Origin: Burkholderia diffusa
GTDB taxonomy: Bacteria; Pseudomonadota; Gammaproteobacteria; Burkholderiales; Burkholderiaceae
Assembly: GCF_902499115.1 (NCBI RefSeq)
Contig: NZ_CABVPN010000020.1
Location: 62,001-126,000, forward strand
DNA: 64,000 nt
Direction: 5' to 3'
A program made the translations under genes and the position numbers. Every line of letters starts with the position of its first letter. Positions within the stretch are counted from its first letter, which is position 1. Below are positions 16,265 to 25,590 of the stretch, one piece after another. The notes beneath the pieces were generated by a model that was not told where the DNA came from, did no database searches, and saw only the letters and a program-made list of their open reading frames with translations.

Positions 16265-17596
16265 TCAGCGTTCGCGAATCGCGCGAGCCGGGATGCCGAG
16301 CACGACGGCGAGCCCGCCGAGCACCGACACGATCGCGACCGTGTAGAGGCCGATCGCGCTGCTGCCGAATTGGGTCGACGTGTAGCCGATCACAGACGGT
16401 GCCGCAATGCCGCCGAACTGGCCCAGACTGCTGATCAGGCCAATCCCGCTCGCGGCCACGGTGCTCGACAGATACGCGGGCGGAATCGTCCAGAACAGCG
16501 ACAGCATCCCGAGATAGCCGGCCGTCGCGATGGTGAGCAGCACGATGAGTGCGGCCGGCTGCGACGCGGCGGCCGGCAGCAGCGCGACGCCGAGCGCGGC
16601 CAGCGCGGCACTGCCCATGAAATGCCAGCGCCGTTCCAGCTTGCGGTCGGAGTGCCGGCCGAGCAGATACATCGCGACCGCACCGAACACATAAGGAATC
16701 GCCGACAGCAGCCCGATGTACCAGAAGTTCGTGATGCCGCTCTTGCGAATCACGCTCGGCGCCCACACATGCACGACGATGCTCGCCCAGGGCACGCTGA
16801 AATACGCGAACGCCAGTAAGTAGAACTTCGGCTCCTTCAGCGCATCCCAGATCGAGCCGTGCGCGTGCGATGCCTTCAGCGCCGCGTCGTGTTCGAGTTC
16901 GCGCAGCAGCAGCGCCTTCTCATCCGCGCTCAGCCATTTCGCGTGCTCCGGGCGATCGGTCAGATAGACGTACGCGAACAGGCCGGCCACGACCGACGGT
17001 AACCCTTCGATCACGAACAGCCACTGCCATCCCTTCAGGTGAAGCACACCCGACAGGTTGTTCAGGATGAAACCGGATACCGGCCCGCTGACGATGCCCG
17101 ATACGCAGATCGCCGTCATGAACAATGCGGTCACGCGGGCGCGCCGCGCCGATGGGAACCAGTACGTGAAGTACAGGATGACGCCGGGAAAAAAGCCCGC
17201 CTCCGCCGCGCCGAGCAGCACCCGCGCGATGTAGAACTGGGTCGGCGTCTGCACGAACGCGGTGCCCGCGGACACGAGCCCCCAGAGCGCCATGATCCGC
17301 ATCAGCGTCTTGCGCACACCGACACGTGCGAGCCACAAATTGCTCGGCACCTCGAAAATCATGTAACCGACGTAGAACAGCCCGACACCGAGGCCGAATG
17401 ACGCTTCAGTCAGACCAATGTCGCGCGAGAACTGCAGATGCGCGAAGCCGATATTGGCGCGATCGATGTAAGCGAATACGTAACAGATGAAGAGGAACGG
17501 CAGCAGCCGTTTCGTCACCTTGGCATAAACCGCGTCGAGTGCCGGCCGGTCAGCGCCGCTTCGCTCGAGCGATTCCGTTGCAATGGCGGGTTGCAT
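16265..17596 (-). CDS. MFS transporter, anion:cation symporter family
   Basis: A 443-residue carrier with 12 predicted membrane segments. The first contains YVFAYIDRANIGFAHL and the second GLFYVGYMIFEVPSNLW, the ACS signature also seen in the partial gene at the window start. The central loop has a TDRPEHAKWLSADEK stretch typical of ACS members. ATG at 17596 follows GGAGACAAG. It is divergent from the enoyl-CoA hydratase gene across a 273-base gap holding two IclR-type operators. An organic anion substrate whose CoA ester enters the neighbouring hydratase route is inferred. Confidence 0.9.
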   Translation of the reverse strand: MQPAIATESLERSGADRPALDAVYAKVTKRLLPFLFICYVFAYIDRANIGFAHLQFSRDIGLTEASFGLGVGLFYVGYMIFEVPSNLWLARVGVRKTLMRIMALWGLVSAGTAFVQTPTQFYIARVLLGAAEAGFFPGVILYFTYWFPSARRARVTALFMTAICVSGIVSGPVSGFILNNLSGVLHLKGWQWLFVIEGLPSVVAGLFAYVYLTDRPEHAKWLSADEKALLLRELEHDAALKASHAHGSIWDALKEPKFYLLAFAYFSVPWASIVVHVWAPSVIRKSGITNFWYIGLLSAIPYVFGAVAMYLLGRHSDRKLERRWHFMGSAALAALGVALLPAAASQPAALIVLLTIATAGYLGMLSLFWTIPPAYLSSTVAASGIGLISSLGQFGGIAAPSVIGYTSTQFGSSAIGLYTVAIVSVLGGLAVVLGIPARAIRER

Positions 17597-17698
17597 CTTG
17601 TCTCCAGTCTTGTTGAACGCGCCGCGACACCAAATCGGGTTTTGTCCGGTCGCGGTGAAGTTGATTATCGGCGGCTGGCGGCCAGCCGCAACCATGCC

Positions 17699-17715
17699 GT
17701 TTCACTGGATGAAAC
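17699..17715. promoter_or_regulatory. IclR-type palindromic operator (copy 2), GTTTCACTGGATGAAAC
   Basis: Perfect GTTTCA/TGAAAC arms with a 5-base spacer, about 100 bases upstream of the MFS start and 35 bases (start to start) from copy 3. Confidence 0.68.
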
Positions 17716-17733
17716 AAACCTGCGTGGCTGACA

Positions 17734-17750
17734 GTTTCATTCAGTGAAAC
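17734..17750. promoter_or_regulatory. IclR-type palindromic operator (copy 3), GTTTCATTCAGTGAAAC
   Basis: Same arms and spacer, 120 bases upstream of the enoyl-CoA hydratase start. Copies 2 and 3 are offset by 35 bases, so two dimers could bind side by side. Confidence 0.68.
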
Positions 17751-17869
17751 GACGTTGATGGCAGCCGCATGCGTTGGCGCTACGCTTGCTGCAAGCGGAT
17801 CGGCCTTCGCGCATCGCGCCGCGCACTGCCGATTCATCGCACCGCTCGTTTTCGACGCAGGAAGAAACC

Positions 17870-18646
17870 ATGCAAACCATCGACGTCACGATTCAATCGA
17901 ATATCGCGACCCTTACCCTGAACCGCCCCGACAAGCGCAACGCCGTCAGTGACGCGATGCGCACCGAGCTCATCGATGCGCTCGAATCGCTCGCACGGGC
18001 GCCGGAAGTTCGCGCCGTCATCATCACCGGCAGCGGCAAGGGTTTCTGCGCTGGCGGCGACATCGCCGGGATGGCGCAGCGCATGGATGCGCCGCCCGAT
18101 GAAGTCGCGTTCAACGGGTGGTCGCGCCAGCAGCGTGTGCATCACGCCGTTTCGCTGCTGCACACGATGCCGAAGCCGACGATTGCCGCCGTCAACGGCG
18201 CCGCAGCCGGGCTCGGCGCCGACATGGCGCTGTCGTGCGATTTCGTGATCGCCTCGGAAGCGGCGACGTTCGTGTGGAGCTACATCAAGCGCGGGCTGAT
18301 TCCCGACGGCGGCGGCCTGTATTTCCTGCCGCGGCGGGTCGGGCTCGCGGCCGCCAAGGACCTGATTTTCAGCGGTCGCAAGGTCGACGCACGCGAGGCG
18401 CACGCGTTGGGCATCGCCGACCGGATCAGCGCGCCCGACACGCTGCTCGCCGACGCCACCGCGTGGGCGAGCGAGCTGATCCAGGGCTCGCCCACCGCGC
18501 TTGCGCTCGGCAAGGCGATCCTGAACCAGAGCTACGAACTGTCGGCCGCGCAGGTGCTGTCGCAAGGCAGCCAGGCGCAAGCGATCTGCTACACGAGCCG
18601 CGAGCACCGCGATGCCGTGCGCGCATTCCTCGACAACGTGCGCTGA
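17870..18646 (+). CDS. Enoyl-CoA hydratase/isomerase
   Basis: A 258-residue crotonase-fold protein. Oxyanion-hole segments are seen in GKGFCAGGDIAGMAQR and VNGAAAGLGADMALSCDF. The usual first catalytic glutamate position lies in an alanine/glycine-rich stretch, so hydratase versus isomerase activity is open. The segment FVWSYIKRGLIPDGGG is typical of the family's acyl-CoA pocket. ATG at 17870 follows GGAAGAAA; the upstream ATG at 17774 has no ribosome site. The next gene, an acyl-CoA synthetase, begins 19 bases after its stop; together they would activate and transform a carboxylic acid imported by the divergent MFS carrier. Confidence 0.88.
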   Translation: MQTIDVTIQSNIATLTLNRPDKRNAVSDAMRTELIDALESLARAPEVRAVIITGSGKGFCAGGDIAGMAQRMDAPPDEVAFNGWSRQQRVHHAVSLLHTMPKPTIAAVNGAAAGLGADMALSCDFVIASEAATFVWSYIKRGLIPDGGGLYFLPRRVGLAAAKDLIFSGRKVDAREAHALGIADRISAPDTLLADATAWASELIQGSPTALALGKAILNQSYELSAAQVLSQGSQAQAICYTSREHRDAVRAFLDNVR

Positions 18647-18665
18647 GCGCCGACAGGAGCCTCCG

Positions 18666-20765
18666 ATGAACGCCATCGAAAAATTGATGCGGCCGGCCCG
18701 CGTCGCCGTCATCGGCGCGTCCGCCGATCCCGCGAAGACCGCCGGCCGACCCATCGCCTACTTGCAAAAACACGGGTTCGGGGGAGACATCTACCCGGTC
18801 AATCCGCGCTATCCGTCGATTGCCGGCCTGCGCTGCTACGAGGACGTCGAAGCGCTGCCGCACGCACCCGACGTCGGCATCGTGCTGCTCGGCGCCGAGC
18901 GCGCGCACCTCGCGGTCGAGGCGCTTGCGAAACGCGGGACCGCCGCCGCGATCGTGCTCGCGAGCGGCTACGCCGAAACCGGCGAAGCCGGCGCACGCCG
19001 CCAGGCACAACTGAAGGAAGCGGCCGGCTCGATGCGGGTGCTCGGGCCGAACACGATCGGCGTCGTCAACCTCACGGATCGCGTCACGTTGTCCGCGAGC
19101 GGCGCGCTGGACACCGACGGCTTCGCCGTCGGCGGCGTGAGCGTCGTGTCGCAGAGCGGCGGCATTCTGGGTGCGCTGCTGTCGCGCGCCGCCAATCGCG
19201 GCATCGGCCTGTCGAAGCTCGTGTCGACCAGCAACGAAGTCGATCTCGACGTGAGCGACTTCATCGATTACTTCATCGACGACGATGCAACCTCCGTGAT
19301 CGCGCTGTACCTCGAAGGGCTGCGCGATCCCGCGCGGTTTCGCGCGGCCGCGCGCCACGCGGCGCGTGCGGGCAAGCCGATCGTCGTGTACAAGATCGGA
19401 CGATCGGAGTCCGGCGCGCGCTCGGCCGTCTCGCACACCGGCGCGCTCGCCGGCGAGGACCGGATGTACGACGCGCTGTTCCGCGACGCGGGCGTGATTC
19501 GCGCGCAGACGTTCGGCGATCTGCTCGACATGCCGAACGCCTTCGCGGCCGGCCGCACGCTGCGCGGCACGCGCGTCGCGATTCTCACGTCGACCGGCGG
19601 CGCGGGCACGCTCGTCGCCGACAACCTGGGGCTGGCCGGCTTCGACACGCCGGCGCCCGATGCGGACACGGCTGCCGCGCTACGCGCGCTGCAGTCCGGC
19701 GATCACGCGGTGCTCGACCGCAATCCGATCGACGTGACGCTCGCCGGCCTGCAGCCCGGGCTGCTGCGCCGCGCGATCGAGACGCTCGCGGCCAGCCCTT
19801 CATACGACGCAGTTGCCGTGATCGCCGGTTCGTCGAGCATCGGCATGCCCGAGCTGATGGCCGGCGCCGTGCGCGATGCGTTGCCCGGCACCGACAAGCC
19901 GGTGGTCGCATTCGTGAGCCCGCATGCGCCGGCCGTCACGCATGCGATGAACCGGCTCGGCGTGCCGGCGTTCGTGTCGCCCGAGAGCGTCGCGAGCGCG
20001 ATGGTCGCGATGCGGGACGCCGGCCTCTGGCGCGCGCGGGCGGCCGCGCCCACGCTCGATGCGGTTGGCGCGGCAACCGGCATCGACGTGCCGGACCTGC
20101 CGCGCGGGCCGCTCGACGAAGCGCAGGCGAAGGCGCTGTTCGCACGCTTCGGCGTGACGCCCGTGCGCGAGTGCGTCGTGCGCAATGCAGCGGATGCCGA
20201 GCAGGCGGCACGGCATCTCGGCGATCGCGTGGTGCTGAAACTGCTGTCGAACCGCGTCACGCACAAGAGCGACATTGGCGGCGTCGCGGTCGGCGTGCAT
20301 GCCGATGCGATCGGCGAACGGCTCGGACGCATGCGTGCCGACGTCGAGACCGGCGCGGGGTTCGTGCCGGACGCGTTCCTCGTGCAGGAAATGATTGCGG
20401 GCGGCGTCGAGATGATCGTCGGCCTGCATCGCGACCCGCTCGGCATCGCGATCCTGCTCGGGATGGGCGGCGTGACCGCGGAGATATTCAACGACACGGT
20501 GTTGCGGATGCTGCCGGAGGACGCGCCGCTGTCGCGCGACGACGCGCTCGACATGATCCGCGCGCTTCGCACGTGGCCGTTGCTCGACGGGTATCGCGGC
20601 CGCCCGAAGGCGGACGTCGACGCGCTCGCCGACGCGCTCGTCGCGTTCTCGCGGATGGCGCGCCAGCTCGGCGCGCGGCTCGTCGAAGCCGAAATCAATC
20701 CGTTGTTCGTGCTCGATGCCGGCCACGGCGTGCGGGCAGCCGACGGCGTCGCCGTGCTGGCCTGA
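18666..20765 (+). CDS. NDP-forming acyl-CoA synthetase (acetate-CoA ligase family), fused alpha-beta
   Basis: A 699-residue single-chain enzyme of the ADP-forming acyl-CoA synthetase family. The order is a CoA-binding Rossmann domain (VAVIGASADPAKTAGRP), two succinyl-CoA-synthetase-like domains with the phosphohistidine motif SHTGALAGED, and an ATP-grasp domain (VVLKLLSNRVTHKSDIGG, FLVQEMIAGGVEMIVGL). The start at 18666 has GGAG 6-7 bases upstream; an ATG at 18612 overlaps the hydratase. It would activate an organic acid to its CoA thioester with ATP to ADP. Homologues act on acetate, feruloyl, pimeloyl or aryl acids; the hydratase partner favours an unsaturated or aryl acid. Confidence 0.9.
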   Translation: MNAIEKLMRPARVAVIGASADPAKTAGRPIAYLQKHGFGGDIYPVNPRYPSIAGLRCYEDVEALPHAPDVGIVLLGAERAHLAVEALAKRGTAAAIVLASGYAETGEAGARRQAQLKEAAGSMRVLGPNTIGVVNLTDRVTLSASGALDTDGFAVGGVSVVSQSGGILGALLSRAANRGIGLSKLVSTSNEVDLDVSDFIDYFIDDDATSVIALYLEGLRDPARFRAAARHAARAGKPIVVYKIGRSESGARSAVSHTGALAGEDRMYDALFRDAGVIRAQTFGDLLDMPNAFAAGRTLRGTRVAILTSTGGAGTLVADNLGLAGFDTPAPDADTAAALRALQSGDHAVLDRNPIDVTLAGLQPGLLRRAIETLAASPSYDAVAVIAGSSSIGMPELMAGAVRDALPGTDKPVVAFVSPHAPAVTHAMNRLGVPAFVSPESVASAMVAMRDAGLWRARAAAPTLDAVGAATGIDVPDLPRGPLDEAQAKALFARFGVTPVRECVVRNAADAEQAARHLGDRVVLKLLSNRVTHKSDIGGVAVGVHADAIGERLGRMRADVETGAGFVPDAFLVQEMIAGGVEMIVGLHRDPLGIAILLGMGGVTAEIFNDTVLRMLPEDAPLSRDDALDMIRALRTWPLLDGYRGRPKADVDALADALVAFSRMARQLGARLVEAEINPLFVLDAGHGVRAADGVAVLA

Positions 20766-20825
20766 CGGCGAGCGCGCCGCAGCGGCACAAGCGTTGGGGC
20801 AGGCGCGCTGAGTCACGCGCCAGCC

Positions 20826-21701
20826 TCAACCGCGAACGGACGCGACACCGTCGAGTTCGCGCACGGCGTCCTCCGGCAACACCAACCCACCGGCGGCGAG
20901 ATTCTCGCGCAGATGCGCGACGGACGACGTCCCCGGAATCAGCAGGATGTTCGGCGCGCGCTGCAGCAGCCACGCGAGCGCGGTCTGCATCGGTGTCGCA
21001 CCGAGCCGGGCCGCGACCGCGTCGAGCGTGGACGACTGCAACGGATTGAAGCCGCCGAGCGGAAAGTACGGGACGTAGGCAATGCCGTCGCCCGCGAGCG
21101 CATCGACGAGATCGTCGTCGTCCCGGTGCGCCAGGTTGTAATGGTTCTGCACGCAGACGATGTCGCAGATCCGGCGCCCTTCGGCGATCTGCGCGGCCGT
21201 GACGTTGCTCAGCCCGATGTGCCGCACGAGGCCCTGCCGCTGCAGTTCGGCCAGCGCGGACAGCGGCGCCTCGATCGAGCCTTCTGCCGGGCCGTGCGTG
21301 TCGAACATGATCCGCAGGTTGACCACGTCGAGCACGTCGAGACCGAGGTTGCGCAGGTTGTCTTGCACGGCAGCGGCGAGCGCTTCGCCGGAAAACGCCG
21401 GCAGCCAGGAACCGTCGTCGCCGCGCCTCGCGCCGACCTTGGTCACGATCAGCAGGTCGTCGCGATACGGATGCAACGCTTCGCGAATCAGCTGGTTCGT
21501 CACATGCGGGCCGTAAAAGTCGCTCGTGTCGATATGGTCGACGCCCGATGCGACGGCTTCACGCAAGACGGCGAGCGCCGCGTCGCGATCCTTCGGCGGA
21601 CCGAACACGCCGGGGCCGGCCAGTTGCATCGCGCCATAGCCGATGCGGTGAACGCGTCGGCCCGCGACGGAATACGTGCCGGACTGAACAATGGGGGATA
21701 T
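20826..21701 (-). CDS. Aldo/keto reductase without a canonical start codon
   Basis: A protein of about 291 residues with the AKR barrel. It shows RIGYGAMQLAG, the catalytic aspartate and tyrosine in HIDTSDFYGPH, the lysine in LLIVTKVGA, and IGLSNV and VQNHYNL strands, ending with a phosphate-binding loop (IPGTSSVAHLRENL). No ATG, GTG or TTG lies in frame near the true N-terminus. An ATA codon (21701-21699) sits seven bases after a good AGGAG, where ATG is expected. The first in-frame ATG would cut off the first barrel strand. It is divergent from a LysR gene. It could be weakly translated, or silenced by a start-codon mutation. Confidence 0.75.
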   Translation of the reverse strand: MSPIVQSGTYSVAGRRVHRIGYGAMQLAGPGVFGPPKDRDAALAVLREAVASGVDHIDTSDFYGPHVTNQLIREALHPYRDDLLIVTKVGARRGDDGSWLPAFSGEALAAAVQDNLRNLGLDVLDVVNLRIMFDTHGPAEGSIEAPLSALAELQRQGLVRHIGLSNVTAAQIAEGRRICDIVCVQNHYNLAHRDDDDLVDALAGDGIAYVPYFPLGGFNPLQSSTLDAVAARLGATPMQTALAWLLQRAPNILLIPGTSSVAHLRENLAAGGLVLPEDAVRELDGVASVRG

Positions 21702-21800
21702 GATCGTGCTCCTGTATCGAATGCGTGGCCGCAGGTTACGCCGTGTCGCGCTGCGCGATAACCGGTCATAATCTGCACGACCTGTACGAAAAGGCGAACA

Positions 21801-22703
21801 ATGCAAGTCGATCTGGGCGATCTGAACGCGTTCGTGGCGGTGGCACGGGCGAAGGGCTTTCGCGAAGGTGCGCGCATGGTCGGCGCGAGCGCATCCGGTC
21901 TCAGCGAAGCCGTGCGCCGGCTGGAGGCGCAACTCGGCGTGCGGTTGCTGCACCGCACGACGCGCAGCGTGTCGCCGACCGAAGCCGGGGAGCGCCTGCT
22001 CGCGCGGCTCGCGCCGGCACTGAGCGAGGTGGAGGCGGCGCTCGACGTGGTGAACACGTTCCGCGAGCGACCGGTCGGCACGCTGAAGCTCAATGTGCCG
22101 ATGAGCGCGGCGCGGCTCGTGCTGCCGTCCATCGTTCCGCGCTTTCTCGACGCGTATCCGGAGATCCGGCTCGAGGTCGTGGCCGACGAAAACTTCGTCG
22201 ATATCCTCGCGGCCGGCTGCGACGCGGGCATCCGTTACGACGAGCGCCTCGAACAGGACATGATCGCCGTGCCCATCGGCCCGCGTACGCAACGCTTCGC
22301 CACCGCTGCGGCGCCCGCCTATCTCGCGCGCCGCGGCCGTCCGGCGCATCCACGCGATCTGCTCGATCACGCGTGCCTGCGCGGCCGGTTCGCGAGCGGC
22401 GCGATGCCGGCGTGGGAGTACGAGCGCGACGGCGAAGTGGTCCGCGTGGAGCCGTCGGGCCCGCTCGTCGTGCAGATCGGCGGCGCCGTCGATCTCGTCG
22501 TGGACGCCGCCTGCGCCGGGCTCGGCATCGTGCACCTTTTCGAAGACTGGCTTCGTCCGCACCTCGCGTGCGGCGCGCTCGAGCCTGTGCTCGGCGAATG
22601 GTGGCGACCGTTCTCGGGCCCGTATCTGTATTACCCGGGGCGGCGTTTCGTACCGGCTCCGCTGCGCGCGTTCGTCGATTTCGTCAAGGCGGATGCCGGG
22701 TAG
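21801..22703 (+). CDS. LysR family transcriptional regulator next to the aldo/keto reductase
   Basis: A 300-residue LysR protein. The helix-turn-helix region is MVGASASGLSEAVRRLEAQL. It is followed by the LRTL-type wing (LLHRTTRSVSPTEAGERLL) and an effector domain with VGTLKLNVPMSAARLVLP of the CrgA/DsdC-like subgroup. It is divergent from the aldo/keto reductase gene with about 100 bases between them, the usual arrangement for a regulator of a single oxidoreductase. It starts with a clear ATG. It converges with xylH but has no evident link to xylose use. Confidence 0.9.
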   Translation: MQVDLGDLNAFVAVARAKGFREGARMVGASASGLSEAVRRLEAQLGVRLLHRTTRSVSPTEAGERLLARLAPALSEVEAALDVVNTFRERPVGTLKLNVPMSAARLVLPSIVPRFLDAYPEIRLEVVADENFVDILAAGCDAGIRYDERLEQDMIAVPIGPRTQRFATAAAPAYLARRGRPAHPRDLLDHACLRGRFASGAMPAWEYERDGEVVRVEPSGPLVVQIGGAVDLVVDAACAGLGIVHLFEDWLRPHLACGALEPVLGEWWRPFSGPYLYYPGRRFVPAPLRAFVDFVKADAG

Positions 22704-22761
22704 AGCGGCGGGCGCCGCCGCCCGGCGCCTGCGCAAGCGGCGATCGCGCCCGCACCGCCCG

Positions 22762-23961
22762 TCACCGCCGGTTCGAACGCGACACCACGTCGATCCACAC
22801 GGCCAGCACCAACACCCCGCCCTTGACGATCATCTGCCAGTACGCGTCGACGTCGAGCATCGACATCCCGTTGTCGAGGCTCGCCATCACGAGCGCGCCG
22901 ATCAGCGCGCCATAGACGGTGCCCGACCCGCCGCGCATCGACGTGCCGCCGATGAAGCACGCGGCGATCGCGTCGAGCTCGCCCATCGTGCCGGCCGACG
23001 GCGAGCCGGCCGCGAGCCGCGCGGTGTTGACGATGCCCGCGAACGCGCACATCAGCCCCATCAGCGCGAAGATCGCGAGCTTCACACGATCGGTGTCGAC
23101 GCCCGACAACCGCGTCGCTTCCAGGTTCGAACCCACCGCATAGATGCGCCTGCCGAACACGGTCTGCGTCGCGATCCACGAGAACGCACCGAGCAGCGCG
23201 AGCAGCAGCAGCACGGGCACGGGAATGCCGCCGTAACGATCGAGCGTCGCGACGAACGCGAACAGCACGGCCCCGGCACCGACGACTTTCGCGACGTCCT
23301 GCCACAGCGGCACGACCGCAAGCCGGTAACGGTGCCGCGTACCGCGCTGCCGGAGGACCAGCAGCGCAACGAGCGCGAACAGCAGGACCGCGAGCCCGTC
23401 GCCGCCCGCGCGCGGCAGATAACCCTGCCCGATGAACACGAAGCCGTCGGACACCGGCGCGATCGTCGAGCCGCCCGTCACGCCGAGCAGGATGCCGCGG
23501 AACGCGAGCATCCCGCCCAGCCCGACGATGAACGACGGCACGCGCCGGTAGGTCGACCACCAGCCGTTGAACAATCCGACCAGCACGCCGAGCGCGAGCA
23601 CGGCCGGCACCGTCGCGGCCACGGGCCAGTGGCGATTGACGTCGAGGATCGCCGCGACACCGCCGAGCAACCCGAGCAGCGATCCGACCGACAGGTCGAT
23701 CTCGCCCGCGATGATCACGAACACCATGCCGCACGCGAGCATCCCGGTGATCGACATCTGCCGCAGCAGGTTCGACACGTTGCGCGGCGTGATGAACGCA
23801 CCGTCGGTCAGCACCGAGAAAAACACCCAGATTGCCGCGACCGCGAACAGCAGCGCGAGCACCTTGTAGCGCACGAAGATCTGGCGCAGCGGATGGCCGT
23901 GCGCGCGGCGCGCGTCGGTGTCCGGCGGCACGGCGGTGGAGGAAGACAGTTCGGTATTCAT
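22762..23961 (-). CDS. xylH: D-xylose ABC transporter permease XylH
   Basis: A 399-residue polytopic inner-membrane permease of the ribose/xylose class. It shows FVIIAGEIDLSVGSLLGLLG, the FNGWWSTYRRVPSFIVGLGG loop (the coupling and pore segment), and FGRRIYAVGSNLEATRLSG ahead of the last helices. The length suits XylH, which is longer than RbsC. The start ATG overlaps the xylG stop by four bases (ATGA), so translation is coupled. It is the last gene of the xylABFGH series. Confidence 0.94.
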   Translation of the reverse strand: MNTELSSSTAVPPDTDARRAHGHPLRQIFVRYKVLALLFAVAAIWVFFSVLTDGAFITPRNVSNLLRQMSITGMLACGMVFVIIAGEIDLSVGSLLGLLGGVAAILDVNRHWPVAATVPAVLALGVLVGLFNGWWSTYRRVPSFIVGLGGMLAFRGILLGVTGGSTIAPVSDGFVFIGQGYLPRAGGDGLAVLLFALVALLVLRQRGTRHRYRLAVVPLWQDVAKVVGAGAVLFAFVATLDRYGGIPVPVLLLLALLGAFSWIATQTVFGRRIYAVGSNLEATRLSGVDTDRVKLAIFALMGLMCAFAGIVNTARLAAGSPSAGTMGELDAIAACFIGGTSMRGGSGTVYGALIGALVMASLDNGMSMLDVDAYWQMIVKGGVLVLAVWIDVVSRSNRR

Positions 23962-25517
23962 GGGGCACTCGCTGCAATGGGTTCGGCCGGCTGCCGCGCG
24001 GATTTCAGCGCGGCGCCGAGGATCTGTTCCTGCGTGAGACCGTCGTTGACGAAATCGCCGCGCAGCTCGCCTTCGCCGATCACGAGCACACGATCGGCGA
24101 GCCCGAGCACTTCCGGCAGCTCGGACGACACGACGATCAGCGCGACGCCGCGTTTCGCGAGCGCAAAGATCAGCCGGTAGATTTCCGCCTTCGCGCCGAC
24201 GTCGACGCCGCGCGTCGGCTCGTCGAGGATCAGCACCTGCGGATCGGCCAGCAGCATCCTGGCGAGCACGGCCTTCTGCTGGTTGCCGCCGGACAGGCTC
24301 GCGATCGGCAGGAACGGATGCGCGGCGCGCACCGACAGACGCTGCATCTCGGTGCGGATCGCGTCGAGTTCGGCGGCCGCGTCAATCCGGCCGTGGGCGG
24401 CGAAACGGCGCAGCACCGACAACGTGATGTTGTGGCCGACGCCAAGCTGCGGCACGATCCCGTGACGCTTGCGGTCCTCGGGCACCATCGCGATGCCCGC
24501 GCGAATCGCATCGGCCGGCGAGCGGATCGCGAGCGGCCGGCCGTTCATCCGCACGGTCGCCGTGCTCGCGCCCGGATACGCGCCGAAGATCGCCTGCATC
24601 AGCTCGGTGCGGCCGGCGCCGACAAGCCCGGCGACGCCGAGGATCTCGCCGCGCCGCACGCTGAACGACACGTCGTCGACGCGCTTGCGGCGCGGGTTCG
24701 CCACGTCGTGACAGGTCACGTTGCGCGCGTCCAGCACGACGTCGCCGATCTCGTGCGGCTCGCGCGGATACAGGTTGCGGATCTCGCGGCCAACCATCAT
24801 CGCGATGATCCGGTCGGTGGTCATTCCGCGCATCGGCTCGGTCGCGACGTGGCGGCCGTCGCGGATCACGGTCACGGTGTCGCACACCGCGTCGACTTCG
24901 TCGAGCTTGTGCGAGATGTACACGCACGCGACGCCGCGGCGCTTCAGGTCGCGCACAATGTCGAGCAGGATGCGCGTCTCGGCGGCGCTCAGCGACGACG
25001 ACGGCTCGTCGAGGATCAGCAGCTTCGCGCGCTTGTTCAGCGCCTTCGCGATCTCGATCAGCTGCTGGTGGCCGCCGCCGTAGTTCATCACCGGCTGCGC
25101 GACGTTGATCGCGTCGATCCGCAGCTCGCGCAGCAGCGCCTCGGAACGCCGCACCATCTCCGCGTAATGCATGCGCCCGCCGGGCAGCGTGATCTCGTTG
25201 CCGAGGAAGATGTTCTCGGCGACCGACAGCTCGGGCACCAGCATCAGTTCCTGGTGGATGATCACGATGCCCGCGCGTTCGGTGTCGCGCACGCCGGACG
25301 CGACGAGCGGCGCGCCTTCCCAGCGGATCTCGCCCTCCCACGTGCCGTGCGGATAGACGCCCGACAGGACCTTCATCAGCGTCGACTTGCCGGCGCCGTT
25401 CTCGCCGCACAGCCCGACGCACTCGCCGGGGCGCACGGTCAGATCGATTCCGTCGAGCGCCTTCACGCCGTCGAATGCCTTGACGATGCCGCGCATCGTC
25501 AGCAAGGGTTCGGTCAT
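23958..25517 (-). CDS. xylG: D-xylose ABC transporter ATP-binding protein XylG
   Basis: A 519-residue tandem ATPase. The first cassette has Walker A GENGAGKSTLMKVL, a signature region YGGGHQQLIEIAKAL and Walker B LLILDEPSSSLS. The second has the degenerate Walker A (GLVGAGRTELMQAIFG) normal for sugar-type cassettes, LSGGNQQKAVLARML and VLILDEPTRGVDVG. The start at 25517 is chosen because it gives the usual MTEPLLTMRG N-terminus. It follows xylF by 73 bases. Confidence 0.95.
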   Translation of the reverse strand: MTEPLLTMRGIVKAFDGVKALDGIDLTVRPGECVGLCGENGAGKSTLMKVLSGVYPHGTWEGEIRWEGAPLVASGVRDTERAGIVIIHQELMLVPELSVAENIFLGNEITLPGGRMHYAEMVRRSEALLRELRIDAINVAQPVMNYGGGHQQLIEIAKALNKRAKLLILDEPSSSLSAAETRILLDIVRDLKRRGVACVYISHKLDEVDAVCDTVTVIRDGRHVATEPMRGMTTDRIIAMMVGREIRNLYPREPHEIGDVVLDARNVTCHDVANPRRKRVDDVSFSVRRGEILGVAGLVGAGRTELMQAIFGAYPGASTATVRMNGRPLAIRSPADAIRAGIAMVPEDRKRHGIVPQLGVGHNITLSVLRRFAAHGRIDAAAELDAIRTEMQRLSVRAAHPFLPIASLSGGNQQKAVLARMLLADPQVLILDEPTRGVDVGAKAEIYRLIFALAKRGVALIVVSSELPEVLGLADRVLVIGEGELRGDFVNDGLTQEQILGAALKSARQPAEPIAASAP

Positions 25518-25590
25518 ACGTTGATTGCCTCGCAGTGAGCACGCGGCCGGCCGCACCTGGCCGGCCACATGCATCCTGCCCGTCGCGCCG

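Noticed and set aside
20826..22736. Minus-strand open frame of 636 codons that includes the aldo/keto reductase
   Set aside because: The first half runs antisense through the LysR gene and has no protein-like pattern; only the last 291 codons resemble a family.
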